Assembly (NCBI RefSeq): GCF_028288225.1
Contig: NZ_JAQBOC010000042.1
Coordinates: forward strand, 1-46,284
Source: Mucilaginibacter sp.
GTDB taxonomy: Bacteria; Bacteroidota; Bacteroidia; Sphingobacteriales; Sphingobacteriaceae
Reading direction: 5' to 3'
DNA length: 46,284 nt
Positions 31,172-39,178 of the stretch are shown here, one piece after another (the stretch's first letter is position 1; every line of letters starts with the position of its first letter). Under the pieces are notes generated by a model. That model ran no database searches. It was not told the DNA's origin and saw nothing but the letters and a program-made list of their open reading frames with translations. The position numbers and the translations under genes were made by a program.

Positions 31172-32569
31172 ATGAAAACCCCCTATTTCCGCAAAATCTT
31201 TTTACTTGCACTATTATTATCATTTGTATTATTAGCCAACAGCTGTAAAAAAAGTACTACCACCACCGACACCGGAATTGTACCAACCATTGCTACGGCC
31301 GGATTGATCATCAACTTAACATCAACTACGGCACAAAGCGGCGGAACAATTTCTGATGCCGGCGGCAGCTTATTAACAGCAAATGGTGTTTGCTACAGCG
31401 CAACCAATAAAACACCTACAGTAGCTGACAGCAAAACCTCCGAAACGTTAAGCACCAGCGGTTCGCTCCCAATTATTTTTACCAGCAACCTTACTGGCTT
31501 AACGGCAGGTACCACGTATTATTTAAGGGCCTATGCCAGCAACAGTAGCGGCACAGCCTATGGCAGCGTTGTACAGTTTACAACAAGCACAGGCGTTAGT
31601 GCTGTAGTTACTGCGGTAAGCACACTTGCAGGCAACGGGGCGGCTGGCTTCGCTGACGGAGCCGGCTTAAGCGCCCGGTTCAATAACCCACAGGGAATTA
31701 CGGTTGATGCATCCGGAAAGATCTACCTGGCCGACTCGTATAATAACCGCATCCGCGCTATTACAGCAGCAGGGTTGACAAGTACTACTGCCGGGACCGG
31801 AGCACTTGGCTATGGTGAAGGCAACGCCCTAAGTGCCGAATTTTATGGCCCTAACGGGATAGCTGTTGACGGGCAGGGAAACATTTATATTGCTGATTTT
31901 GGTAACAATGTTATCCGTAAGATCACAGCCGGTGGAGTGGTGAGCACTTTTGTAGGTAACGGTACTGCCGGATTTGTGAACGGCACCGGCACATCAAGCG
32001 AATTTAACAATCCGGCCGGTATTGCCATTGATGCATCCGGGAACATCTATGTGGCCGATCGTGGTAATAACGCTATCCGTAAAATTACACCGGCTGGTGT
32101 GGTAACTACCCTTGCCGGCTTTAAAACGGGGGGTTATATAAATGCAACGGGCGTCGCTGCAGCCTTTGACAACCCTAATGGCGTGGCTGTAGACGCCGCC
32201 GGCAACGTGTATGTGGCCGACCAAAGTAATTCTGCCATTCGCAAAATTACTGCAGATGGTGTAGTTACAACCATAGCAGGCGGCCCAACACAAACCGACC
32301 TGATAGACTACCCGACAGGCATAGCGCTTGATAAGCAGGGAAATATTTACATAGCCGATGAAGGCGGCCGCATAATGGAATGCACTACCACCAATGTGCT
32401 CTATATTTTGGCAGGGACTTTAAATACTTCCGGGTTTGTAAACGGTGCGGGTACTACAGCGCTGTTTAACCAGCCTCAGGCAATAGCGGTTGATGCCAAC
32501 AATAACATTTATGTTGCCGACCAGGATAATAATTGTATCCGTAAGTTAACAGTTACGAGAACACCTTAG
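31172..32569 (+). CDS. NHL-repeat lipoprotein
   Basis: A 465-residue protein with lipobox LLANSC (Cys25) followed by KKSTTTTD, typical of Bacteroidota lipoproteins. Residues about 36-138 form an Fn3-like module (GVCYSATNKTP, YYLRAYASNSSGTAYGSVVQF). From about 146, six NHL-type blades follow, each with a copy of GFADGAG...FNNPQGITVDASGKIYLADSYNNRIRAIT. The blades form a beta-propeller used for binding, not catalysis. It is membrane-anchored and probably surface or periplasmic. The start follows from the signal peptide. The 3' end runs into the 32572 hairpin repeat. Confidence 0.85.
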   Translation: MKTPYFRKIFLLALLLSFVLLANSCKKSTTTTDTGIVPTIATAGLIINLTSTTAQSGGTISDAGGSLLTANGVCYSATNKTPTVADSKTSETLSTSGSLPIIFTSNLTGLTAGTTYYLRAYASNSSGTAYGSVVQFTTSTGVSAVVTAVSTLAGNGAAGFADGAGLSARFNNPQGITVDASGKIYLADSYNNRIRAITAAGLTSTTAGTGALGYGEGNALSAEFYGPNGIAVDGQGNIYIADFGNNVIRKITAGGVVSTFVGNGTAGFVNGTGTSSEFNNPAGIAIDASGNIYVADRGNNAIRKITPAGVVTTLAGFKTGGYINATGVAAAFDNPNGVAVDAAGNVYVADQSNSAIRKITADGVVTTIAGGPTQTDLIDYPTGIALDKQGNIYIADEGGRIMECTTTNVLYILAGTLNTSGFVNGAGTTALFNQPQAIAVDANNNIYVADQDNNCIRKLTVTRTP

Positions 32570-32571
32570 GG

Positions 32572-32643
32572 AGGTGAAAGCTGAAAGACCAAAGCAGAAA
32601 GCTTTTTAAGCTTTGGTCTTTTTGCTTTATGCTTTCAGCTTCC
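32572..32643. repeat. Hairpin word repeat overlapping the Nudix stop codon
   Basis: Inner stem AAAGACCAAAGC (32584-32595) / GCTTTGGTCTTT (32610-32621) is perfect; outer words GTGAAAGCTGAAAG face GCTTTCAGCTTCC. It lies between convergent genes and would serve as a bidirectional terminator. The minus-strand arm encodes the last residues (KLKA) of the Nudix protein. Confidence 0.8.
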
Positions 32644-33175
32644 CCAGCGCATAAAACAACCCAGTGCAATGCAGTGCCTGGGCTATTTTATTATCAGCCA
32701 GCAGCTGTTTTACTTCATCAATGGTGAAGGTTTCAACAATAAGCTCTTCGTGCTCATCAAATTGCTGATCCTGCACTTTTTTGCCGTTGCGGGCCAGGAA
32801 ACACGAGGTTTTATTATTGGCGGTTGACGGGTTGGCGTATATTTCGCAGAGCAACTCAAAATCGTCAAACTGGTAGCCGGTTTCTTCCAGCAGCTCACGG
32901 CGCAAGGCATATTCCGCAGATTCACCGGCTTCAATTACTCCACCCGGGATCTCGAGCGAAACAATGCCGGCTGCATGGCGGTATTGGTGTACCATTAAGA
33001 TCTTATTGTCGTCAGTTATGGCAACTGCGTTTACCCAGTTAGGGTACTCTAAAACGTAATAATCTTCAACAATCCGGCCGTCGGGCATTTCGCACCGGTC
33101 AGACCGCAGCGTGGCCCAGGGACCTTTATGGATATAGTGTGATGAAAGTATTTTCCACTTTAGTTCATGGTTCAT
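32627..33175 (-). CDS. Nudix hydrolase, ADP-ribose pyrophosphatase-like
   Basis: A 182-residue protein with a complete Nudix box at 78-101 (GGVIEAGESAEYALRRELLE + ETGY: G-x5-E-x7-REL-x-EE-x-G), preceded by VHQYRHAAGIVSLEIP, the context seen in ADP-sugar pyrophosphatases. It probably hydrolyses ADP-ribose or a similar nucleoside diphosphate derivative with Mg2+. Its first residues (MNHEL) are encoded by the GTTCATG heptamer repeat that spans the start codon. A later start would remove little of the core, so the exact N-terminus is less certain. Confidence 0.9.
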   Translation of the reverse strand: MNHELKWKILSSHYIHKGPWATLRSDRCEMPDGRIVEDYYVLEYPNWVNAVAITDDNKILMVHQYRHAAGIVSLEIPGGVIEAGESAEYALRRELLEETGYQFDDFELLCEIYANPSTANNKTSCFLARNGKKVQDQQFDEHEELIVETFTIDEVKQLLADNKIAQALHCTGLFYALGKLKA

Positions 33176-33309
33176 AGTTCATGGTTCATAGTAGAACCGG
33201 GCGAATGTAAGAAATAGCCGTTTTAGTTCATAATAGTTCATAAACGGAAGCAACGTTACGATCTGTCAATCATAAGCGACCTGCTTTCCGGCCATCAACT
33301 ATGAACAAC
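33163..33309. repeat. GTTCATG heptamer repeat spanning the Nudix start
   Basis: Four perfect tandem heptamers (GTTCATG/GTTCATA alternating, 33163-33190) overlap the Nudix start codon at 33173-33175. Two more GTTCATA copies (33226, 33236) and an inverted ACTATGAAC (33298-33306) end at the stop codon (33310-33312) of the next gene. Confidence 0.75.
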
Positions 33310-34200
33310 CTATTGCTTTCTCAGCGTATTCACATTTACATGCGGCCACATAATTAAGCCGGGAATACCAAATTTCGGGAGAAAATCAAGGTCGGCCTGT
33401 TGCGAGTATTGCAGTTGTTTAAAGTGAAGGTCATTCATTGTTACATCTTCTATCCAAAAAGTTGACATGAACCGCGAGGCATTCACATGCTCATGAATAA
33501 ACGGAATATTTGAAATATTGCCACCATGGTTTTTAGTATCAACATGAATGGTGGTTACATTACCTATAGTTTGATTTGCGATAGCTTTCTGCAGCATTAA
33601 ATTGGGATTGGCAGCCCTGAAATGCGGGAATTGCGGAATAATTTTATAGGCATCCAGGTAGCCCAGGTCGGGCCTTCCCATATCAACAGGGAGGGCATTC
33701 ATATCGGGTATTGAAAATTTACCGCCTGATGTTGTTGCATTTCCAAGTGCCATAACCACATCTCCATGCGGGATGCTGGCCATCCTTGCTATGGTAAAAG
33801 GCATTGGTGCTGCAGCTTTTACCGGACCGTCAGGCTGAGCCTGCACATCGGCCATATTTAGCCACATGCCGTTTTCAATATGCAGAACGCCCTGGGTTGT
33901 GTTATCGGTTACTGTAAGCTCATAGGTAAGACCGGTAATAAACTGCTCGGTAGCGCCGCCACGGTTTGGCACCGGTGCACCAATTGCGGTGAAAGTTATA
34001 GTTTCCGAATAGTTTTGTACCAGCAGCGTAAAAGAAGGCTTGCCGTGATTTTGAGAAGGAACGGCTATCAGGTTCCATCCGTCGGTGCCGTGCCAGGTAC
34101 CTTCAAGGCCTGCAAGTGGGCCAAGTTTACTTGCTACTTCGGCTACAGAGCCGCTTAAGCGTACAAAACCCTTAAGTAAAGTTTGTGCATTTTCTGTCAT
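33310..34200 (-). CDS. Uncharacterised beta-barrel protein, possibly heme-binding
   Basis: A 296-residue protein. LAGLEGTWHGTDGWNLIAVP at about 29-48 resembles the GTWxG opening of calycin/nitrobindin-type barrels, and the rest is rich in beta strands (FTLLVQNYSETITFTAIG; YELTVTDNTTQGVLHIENGMW; VTTIHVDTKNHGGNISNIPF). Several His residues (HIHVD..., HEHV) could bind metal or heme. No signal peptide is present. I recall similar Bacteroidota proteins labelled heme-binding, but no motif here proves it. It is monocistronic. Confidence 0.5.
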   Translation of the reverse strand: MTENAQTLLKGFVRLSGSVAEVASKLGPLAGLEGTWHGTDGWNLIAVPSQNHGKPSFTLLVQNYSETITFTAIGAPVPNRGGATEQFITGLTYELTVTDNTTQGVLHIENGMWLNMADVQAQPDGPVKAAAPMPFTIARMASIPHGDVVMALGNATTSGGKFSIPDMNALPVDMGRPDLGYLDAYKIIPQFPHFRAANPNLMLQKAIANQTIGNVTTIHVDTKNHGGNISNIPFIHEHVNASRFMSTFWIEDVTMNDLHFKQLQYSQQADLDFLPKFGIPGLIMWPHVNVNTLRKQ

Positions 34201-34339
34201 TGTGATAATTTTTTCAGGTGTGATTTAGTGCTTCTAAATTACGCTGCAAAAATCATATTAACAACAAGTGTTTCTAAGGATATCTTATTATCCTGCTATT
34301 TAAATATTAAAGGTAAGAGGTCCCTTATTTAATAAATAT

Positions 34340-34756
34340 TTACAGCGGGAGGTTGCCCGAATGAGTTTTTAAAAATTGATGAATGATGTTTCTTTTACTT
34401 ATATTTTCAAAAGACTGCCGGTGATATTGCTGTTCTAATCTATCATAAATAATAAGCACCTTTTGCAGCGTTTTAGCTGTTTCGGCATTGTTCTCAAGGG
34501 GTTCACTAGTAAGGTATAAAACCGAGGCTAGCGCATCAAGTTTGCCAGCACTATAATTTTGCTCCGCAAGCCTAATTTTAAAATCCTCAATGCTTAATTC
34601 AAGCACCTCATGCAAAGTAATATCGTACTCATTCAGCATGGTGCTTTCTGCAAGATGCGTAAATTCATCAGCCTTCCCTTCGGCTTTAAAACCCAACAGT
34701 TTTGCCAAAACAAGTGCAAGTTTTTGAGTCTCATCAACTATAATATCTCTGAACAT
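34340..34756 (-). CDS. Uncharacterised helical protein
   Basis: A 138-residue, mostly alpha-helical, acidic protein (MFRDIIVDETQKLALVLAKLLG; LHEVLELSIEDFKIRLAEQNYSAGKLDALASVLYLTSEPL). It has no signal peptide, membrane segment or cysteine motif. The repeated helix-turn spacing suggests a helical-repeat or TPR-like scaffold, but I do not recognise a family. It lies 116 bp from the TPM gene on the same strand. Confidence 0.65.
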   Translation of the reverse strand: MFRDIIVDETQKLALVLAKLLGFKAEGKADEFTHLAESTMLNEYDITLHEVLELSIEDFKIRLAEQNYSAGKLDALASVLYLTSEPLENNAETAKTLQKVLIIYDRLEQQYHRQSFENISKRNIIHQFLKTHSGNLPL

Positions 34757-34872
34757 GTAAACAGGAAAAATTATCGAATTTTATGATCCGCACAAAAAAA
34801 TCAGCTTAATCAATTAAAATGGTAAAGCCCTCTTCTCTGCCGCTGAAAACAATTAACGTGAAAATCAGCGGT

Positions 34873-35679
34873 CTACCAACTCCCGCTTGAGCCGCCGCCG
34901 CCGAAATCGCCGCCGCCGAATCCGCCGAAACCACCGCTGTCACTTCCTCCTGATGATCCGCCGCCGAAGCCGCCGCCACCGTCAGAAAAGCCACCCCAGC
35001 CGCCGCTGCCCCGGCCAAGCATAGCACCGCCAAGGAACCACCAAAACGGACTTGCACCGCCACGGCCGCCAATAATATGCCCGCCGCCGCCACCGCGTTT
35101 ACGGAACACTATGATGAGGATCACTACCACAATAACAATTACAATAAAACCAATAGGGCTGCCACCATCACTGGCTTTAGGCTTTTTACTTGCCTTGTAC
35201 TCGCCCTTCATGTATTGCATCAGCTTGGACGTGCCGTCATCAAGTCCGCCATAATAATCGCCCTGCTTAAAGCGTGGCGTAATATCGTTTTGAATTATCT
35301 GGTGTGTAATAACATCGGGTACGGCTCCTTCGGCGCCATAACCTGTTTGAATGGCCACCTTGCGGTCGCCTACTGCAACCAGTATCAGGATCCCGTTATT
35401 CTTGCCCTTTTCGCCAATGCCCCATGCCCGGCCGAGTTTTTGGCCAAACTCATTAATATCATAATCGCCTACTGATTTAATAATTACTATTGCAATTTGG
35501 GTTGATGTAGAATCATTAAACTGCACCAGCTTGCTTTCAAGCAAGCCTCTTTGCTCATCGTTAAGCGTGGATTTGGTAAAATCAGTAACCAATGTGCCCG
35601 ACTTTGGCGGCAGCTCCTGCCCAAAGGCAATAAAGCCTATTAGCAGCAGGTTAATAAATAAAATGAGTTTTCTTAACAT
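34873..35679 (-). CDS. TPM-domain membrane protein with Gly/Ser-rich tail
   Basis: A 268-residue protein from the start at 35679 (MLRKLILFINLLLIGF, a signal peptide); the open frame to 35730 overlaps the neighbouring gene. A TPM/YgcG domain (about 30-160; TKSTLNDEQRGLLESKLVQFN, LGRAWGIGEKGKNNGILILVA, KVAIQTGYGAEG) is followed by a membrane helix (GFIVIVIVVVILIIVF) and a tail of GGFGGGSSGG repeats ending SSGSW. TPM domains are linked to envelope assembly and, in plants, photosystem II repair. The neighbouring TPM and LemA genes form a common trio in Bacteroidota. Confidence 0.88.
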   Translation of the reverse strand: MLRKLILFINLLLIGFIAFGQELPPKSGTLVTDFTKSTLNDEQRGLLESKLVQFNDSTSTQIAIVIIKSVGDYDINEFGQKLGRAWGIGEKGKNNGILILVAVGDRKVAIQTGYGAEGAVPDVITHQIIQNDITPRFKQGDYYGGLDDGTSKLMQYMKGEYKASKKPKASDGGSPIGFIVIVIVVVILIIVFRKRGGGGGHIIGGRGGASPFWWFLGGAMLGRGSGGWGGFSDGGGGFGGGSSGGSDSGGFGGFGGGDFGGGGSSGSW

Positions 35680-35689
35680 GAGTTTATGT

Positions 35690-36124
35690 TTATTCGCCAT
35701 CCATAAAGGATACATCGTCTGATAGTTCATTGTTGCCGCCAGCCTGGTACGGGAAGAATTTTTGCAGATGCGTGCCCGCTATTTCAAGCCCGGTAACAAT
35801 CCCTTCAACCAGGTTGCCATATTTAAAATTCTCCAGCATTTTCTCCCTGGTATCATCCCAAAAATTGGCAGGCACTACTTTGTTTATACCGGCATCGCCA
35901 ATAATAGCAAACTTACGGTCAACAGTGGCCACATAAATAAGCACACCGTTGCGCAGCTTGGTTTTGTGCATATCCAGCTGGTGAAAATATTTAGCGGCAC
36001 GGTCAAGCACATCTTCGCTGCAGGTTTTCTCGATACAAACGCGGATCTGCCCTGAAGTATACTTCTCGGCATTTTCAATTGCGGTGCGGATGCGCTGCTG
36101 CTCATCTTCGGTAAATACTGCCAT
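35690..36124 (-). CDS. TPM-domain protein, soluble
   Basis: A 144-residue protein containing a TPM domain without membrane helix or signal peptide (FTEDEQQRIRTAIENAEKYTSGQIRVCIEKTC, LRNGVLIYVATVDRKFAIIGDAGINKVVP, WDDTREKMLENFKYGNLVEGIV). It ends 10 bp before the start of the larger TPM gene and follows lemA, so the three are likely one operon. Its cytoplasmic form may pair with the membrane TPM protein. Confidence 0.88.
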   Translation of the reverse strand: MAVFTEDEQQRIRTAIENAEKYTSGQIRVCIEKTCSEDVLDRAAKYFHQLDMHKTKLRNGVLIYVATVDRKFAIIGDAGINKVVPANFWDDTREKMLENFKYGNLVEGIVTGLEIAGTHLQKFFPYQAGGNNELSDDVSFMDGE

Positions 36125-36132
36125 ACTGTTTA

Positions 36133-36254
36133 TGATTACACTGATTTTTTTAGAATGATTACACCGATATGTTAATAGGATTACACTGATTTGAGAGTGA
36201 TCACACCGGTTTGATTGCTAATCAGTATAATCATTCCTCTAATCGGTGTAATCA
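36133..36254. repeat. TGATTACACTGATT word repeat with facing arms
   Basis: Four copies of TGATTACACNGATT (starts 36133, 36156, 36178 and 36198; spacing 20-23) face two complementary copies, AATCAGTATAATCA and AATCGGTGTAATCA (36220-36254). It fills the lemA-TPM spacer inside a probable operon. Confidence 0.75.
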
Positions 36255-36262
36255 CAAAATCG

Positions 36263-36841
36263 TTAAAAAGCAACTTTAGGTGCCTTTTGCGATTCAGGGT
36301 CGGCGGTAAAGCTTCCTTTTTCGTTAAAGCCGAATAATTTGGCAGTTACTACAGCCGGGAACGAGCGGATAGTTGTATTGTATTCCTGAACGGCGGCATT
36401 AAAATCGCGGCGCGAAACGTTAATCCGGTTTTCAGTCCCTTCAAGCGAGGCTTGCAGATTGGTGAAATTACTGTTTGATTTCAGGTCGGGATAATTTTCA
36501 GATGCAACCAGCAACCGGCCTAAAGCGGTGCTTAACTGCCCTTGTGCCGCCTGGTATTTTTGAATGCTTTCAGGAGTCAGTTTTGTAGGATCAACCTGTA
36601 TAGAGGTAGCCCTTGCACGGGCATTGGTAACTTCAACCAGTGTGCTTTTTTCGAAATTAGCCGCACCTTTAACGGTAGCAACCAGGTTAGGGATCAAATC
36701 CGCACGGCGCTGATAGTTTGATTGTACATCGCCCCATTTAGCTTTTACATTTTCTTGTTTTGATACCATGCCATTATAGCTGCATGACCCAATAAGGCAT
36801 ATCACTATAATGATGCCCAATACTATTAATAAGTTCTTCAT
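36263..36841 (-). CDS. LemA family lipoprotein
   Basis: A 192-residue protein with lipobox CLIGSC (Cys20) and the LemA signature (ENVKAKWGDVQSNYQRRADLIPNLVATVKGAANFEKSTLVEVTNARA), a long helical bundle. LemA proteins are membrane-anchored with unknown biochemical role. It is the first gene of a LemA-TPM-TPM set. Confidence 0.95.
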   Translation of the reverse strand: MKNLLIVLGIIIVICLIGSCSYNGMVSKQENVKAKWGDVQSNYQRRADLIPNLVATVKGAANFEKSTLVEVTNARARATSIQVDPTKLTPESIQKYQAAQGQLSTALGRLLVASENYPDLKSNSNFTNLQASLEGTENRINVSRRDFNAAVQEYNTTIRSFPAVVTAKLFGFNEKGSFTADPESQKAPKVAF

Positions 36842-37100
36842 TATGTTTCTTTTTTAGATTTAAGCAGTTTGAATTTACAAATTAGATAGCAAACCACATA
36901 CCGTTGTTACAAAAGTTGTTTTGCATGCCAATATGGCAAGCATGGGTTTTTGTAAATGTAATGAAAAGGAATTACAAAAAGCTAACAGCGAATCCCCCTG
37001 ACGAGGGAAATCGCTTTTAAAAATAACAAGACCAAAAATCGGTTAGAAAAACGACGATAAACTAGCAGCCGGGGTTTATTAACATGTTTCTTATACCCTC

Positions 37101-37239
37101 TTCCGCAGGCCTTCGACCTGCGCTAATGTATTTCGGCATTTCAGGCCTTTAATATCAGGCCTTTATATAGTGTAGAGAACCAAAAACATCAAGCCCTGAA
37201 AGTGCGAAATGGACCAGCGCAGGTCGAAGGCCTGCGGAA
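37101..37239. repeat. 139-bp palindromic element
   Basis: 24-bp perfect arms (37101-37124 and 37216-37239; core GCAGGCCTTCGACCTGCGC) enclose a second imperfect pair (TTTCGGCATTTCAGG / CCTGAAAGTGCGAAA). It is MITE-like and sits in the 613-bp spacer between divergent lemA and the molybdenum hydroxylase genes. The rest of that spacer shows no gene. Confidence 0.8.
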
Positions 37240-37454
37240 TAAATGGTGTTAAAAATTCTAAAAGTGATCCCTCTGACATTCTGCACTTTATTGCAATAAC
37301 CTGCTGCTGAGGTTTAATTATTTATCACCCTAACTACCTGTATAAAAGCATTATATAAAATAAAACATAACGGTACTTTTTGTAAAATCTTTGTTTCCTC
37401 TTCTTTATCTAAATAAAATATTCCCTAACTTGTACTACAATAAAGCCATATCCT

Positions 37455-38099
37455 ATGGAAGACGAAAAAGACCATGCTTTGCCCGGACATGACCCGGAGG
37501 CGAAGGATAATTCACGCCGTAATTTCTTAAAACAGAGCACCTTATTAACTGCTATTGCCTTAACACCAGGTACCGCTGTTAAAGCTGCGGAGATGCATGT
37601 TGATGAAAAAATAGCGGCAGCATTTGAAAAGATGCCCATAAAAATTGAGGTTAATGGTGTTGCGCACAGCCTTTCGGTTGAGCCGCGTGCTACTTTACTT
37701 GATATTTTACGCGAACAGCTCGACCTTACCGGCACCAAAAAAGGCTGCGACCATGGCCAGTGCGGCGCCTGTACGGTGCATGTTGACGGGCACAGGGTAA
37801 ACAGCTGCCTTACACTTGGCGTTATGGCCAGTGGCAAAAAAATAACCACCATTGAGGGACTTGCCAAAGGCGAAGAGCTGCACCCTATGCAGGAAGCCTT
37901 TTTAAAGCATGACGGGTTCCAGTGCGGGTATTGCACACCGGGGCAGATCATGTCGGCAGTATCCTGTATAAGGGAAGGGCACGCCAATTCGGAGATAGAG
38001 ATAAGGGAATACATGAGCGGGAATATCTGCCGTTGCGGGGCCTACCCAAACATAGTTAACGCCATACAGGAAGTTAAGGAAGGAGGGAAAGCCGTATGA
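37455..38099 (+). CDS. Tat-exported [2Fe-2S] subunit of a PaoABC-like molybdenum hydroxylase
   Basis: A 214-residue protein with a Tat signal (SRRNFLKQS at 20-28, then LLTAIALTPGTAVKA). It has both [2Fe-2S] clusters: Cys98, 103, 106, 118 in the ferredoxin-like part and Cys157, 160, 192, 194 in the helical part (CGYCTPG, CRCGAY). This is the xanthine dehydrogenase family small subunit, closest in plan to PaoA/YagT of periplasmic aldehyde oxidoreductase. It overlaps the next gene by 4 bp. As the only subunit with a Tat signal, it should carry the folded complex across the membrane. Confidence 0.93.
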   Translation: MEDEKDHALPGHDPEAKDNSRRNFLKQSTLLTAIALTPGTAVKAAEMHVDEKIAAAFEKMPIKIEVNGVAHSLSVEPRATLLDILREQLDLTGTKKGCDHGQCGACTVHVDGHRVNSCLTLGVMASGKKITTIEGLAKGEELHPMQEAFLKHDGFQCGYCTPGQIMSAVSCIREGHANSEIEIREYMSGNICRCGAYPNIVNAIQEVKEGGKAV

Positions 38100-39076
38100 A
38101 ACAGTTTCAATACACCCGGGTATTAACGCAGCAAAGCGCCATTGAGGCCATTGCCAAACCCGGTACAAAAATTATAGCAGGCGGGACCAACCTCATCGAC
38201 CTGATGAAGCGTGGTGTTACTGCGCCTGATAAGCTGGTGGATATAAATCAGCTGCCATTAAAAACTATAACTGCTACTAAAACCGGTTTGCACCTTGGTG
38301 CGCTGGCATTAAATAGTGTAGTATCAGAAAATAGCCTGGTGCTTCAAAAGCAACCTTTGCTAAGTATGGCCTTAAAGGCAGGGGCATCGCCTCAGCTGCG
38401 CAACATGGCCACGGTTGGCGGTAATATGATGCAGCGCACCCGCTGTACTTATTTTTACGATACCACTATGCCCTGCAACAAGCGGGCGCCCGGCACCGGT
38501 TGTGGTGCGCTGGAAGGTATTAACCGTATGCATGCCATATTTGGCACAAGCGAGCAATGTATAGCCGTAAACCCAAGTGATATGAGTGTAGGTTTGGCTG
38601 CGCTGGATGCTGTTGCAATTATTGCCGGTAAAAAAGGCGAAAGACGGATCCCCTTCACAGAGTTTCACCGCCTGCCCGGAGATCATCCGGAACTGGATAA
38701 TCGTTTGGCAGCCGGCGAGATGATTGTCGGTGTGGAGATCCCCGATAATAACTTTGCTAAAAACTGCTATTACCTGAAGGTGCGCGACAGGCAGTCATAC
38801 GCTTTTGCGCTGGTATCTGTAGCGGCAGCTTTGGAGATCAGCAATGGCACCATTAAGCAGGCCCGGCTGGCAATGGGCGGTGTGGCGCATAAGCCATGGC
38901 GTTTATTTGATGCTGAAAAATCTCTTATAGGCAAGCCCGCAACCGAAGACAGCTTTAAGCAAGCCGCACAAATAGCCATGCAGGGCGCTAAAGGTTACCA
39001 GTATAATTCATTTAAATTAAAGCTGGCCCCTGCTACCATTACCGAAGCATTGAAACATGCGGCGGGGTTAGTTTAG
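38096..39076 (+). CDS. FAD-binding subunit of the PaoABC-like hydroxylase
   Basis: A 326-residue protein with the FAD-binding motifs IIAGGTNLIDLMKRG (26-40) and ATVGGNMMQRTRC (105-117). Cys117, 127, 136 and 155 form an extra cluster motif, as in PaoB, where the FAD subunit holds a [4Fe-4S] centre. It is PaoB-like and not XdhB of xanthine dehydrogenase. It is coupled to the upstream gene by a 4-bp overlap; a word repeat follows the stop codon. Confidence 0.92.
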   Translation: MKQFQYTRVLTQQSAIEAIAKPGTKIIAGGTNLIDLMKRGVTAPDKLVDINQLPLKTITATKTGLHLGALALNSVVSENSLVLQKQPLLSMALKAGASPQLRNMATVGGNMMQRTRCTYFYDTTMPCNKRAPGTGCGALEGINRMHAIFGTSEQCIAVNPSDMSVGLAALDAVAIIAGKKGERRIPFTEFHRLPGDHPELDNRLAAGEMIVGVEIPDNNFAKNCYYLKVRDRQSYAFALVSVAAALEISNGTIKQARLAMGGVAHKPWRLFDAEKSLIGKPATEDSFKQAAQIAMQGAKGYQYNSFKLKLAPATITEALKHAAGLV

Positions 39077-39085
39077 TTTATTGCG

Positions 39086-39121
39086 AGTTGTAAGGGTTGT
39101 AATTGTTGTAGAAGTTGTAAG
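39086..39121. repeat. Perfect 9-nt period word repeat
   Basis: AGTTGTAAG, GGTTGTAAT, TGTTGTAGA, AGTTGTAAG: four consecutive 9-mers without a gap, 10 bp after the FAD-subunit stop codon. The words match those at 8734. Confidence 0.75.
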
Positions 39122-39178
39122 GGCATTTACGAAGCAATAATTCAATCGATTAACAGGTTCCTTTTTACCAATGACACA

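Noticed and set aside
34806..35093. Ala/Val-rich 95-residue ORF
   Set aside because: Another frame of the Gly/Ser-rich tail of the TPM protein.
36133..36254. CRISPR-like array
   Set aside because: Repeats are 14 nt with short, similar spacers and inverted copies, and no cas genes occur; it is a word repeat.
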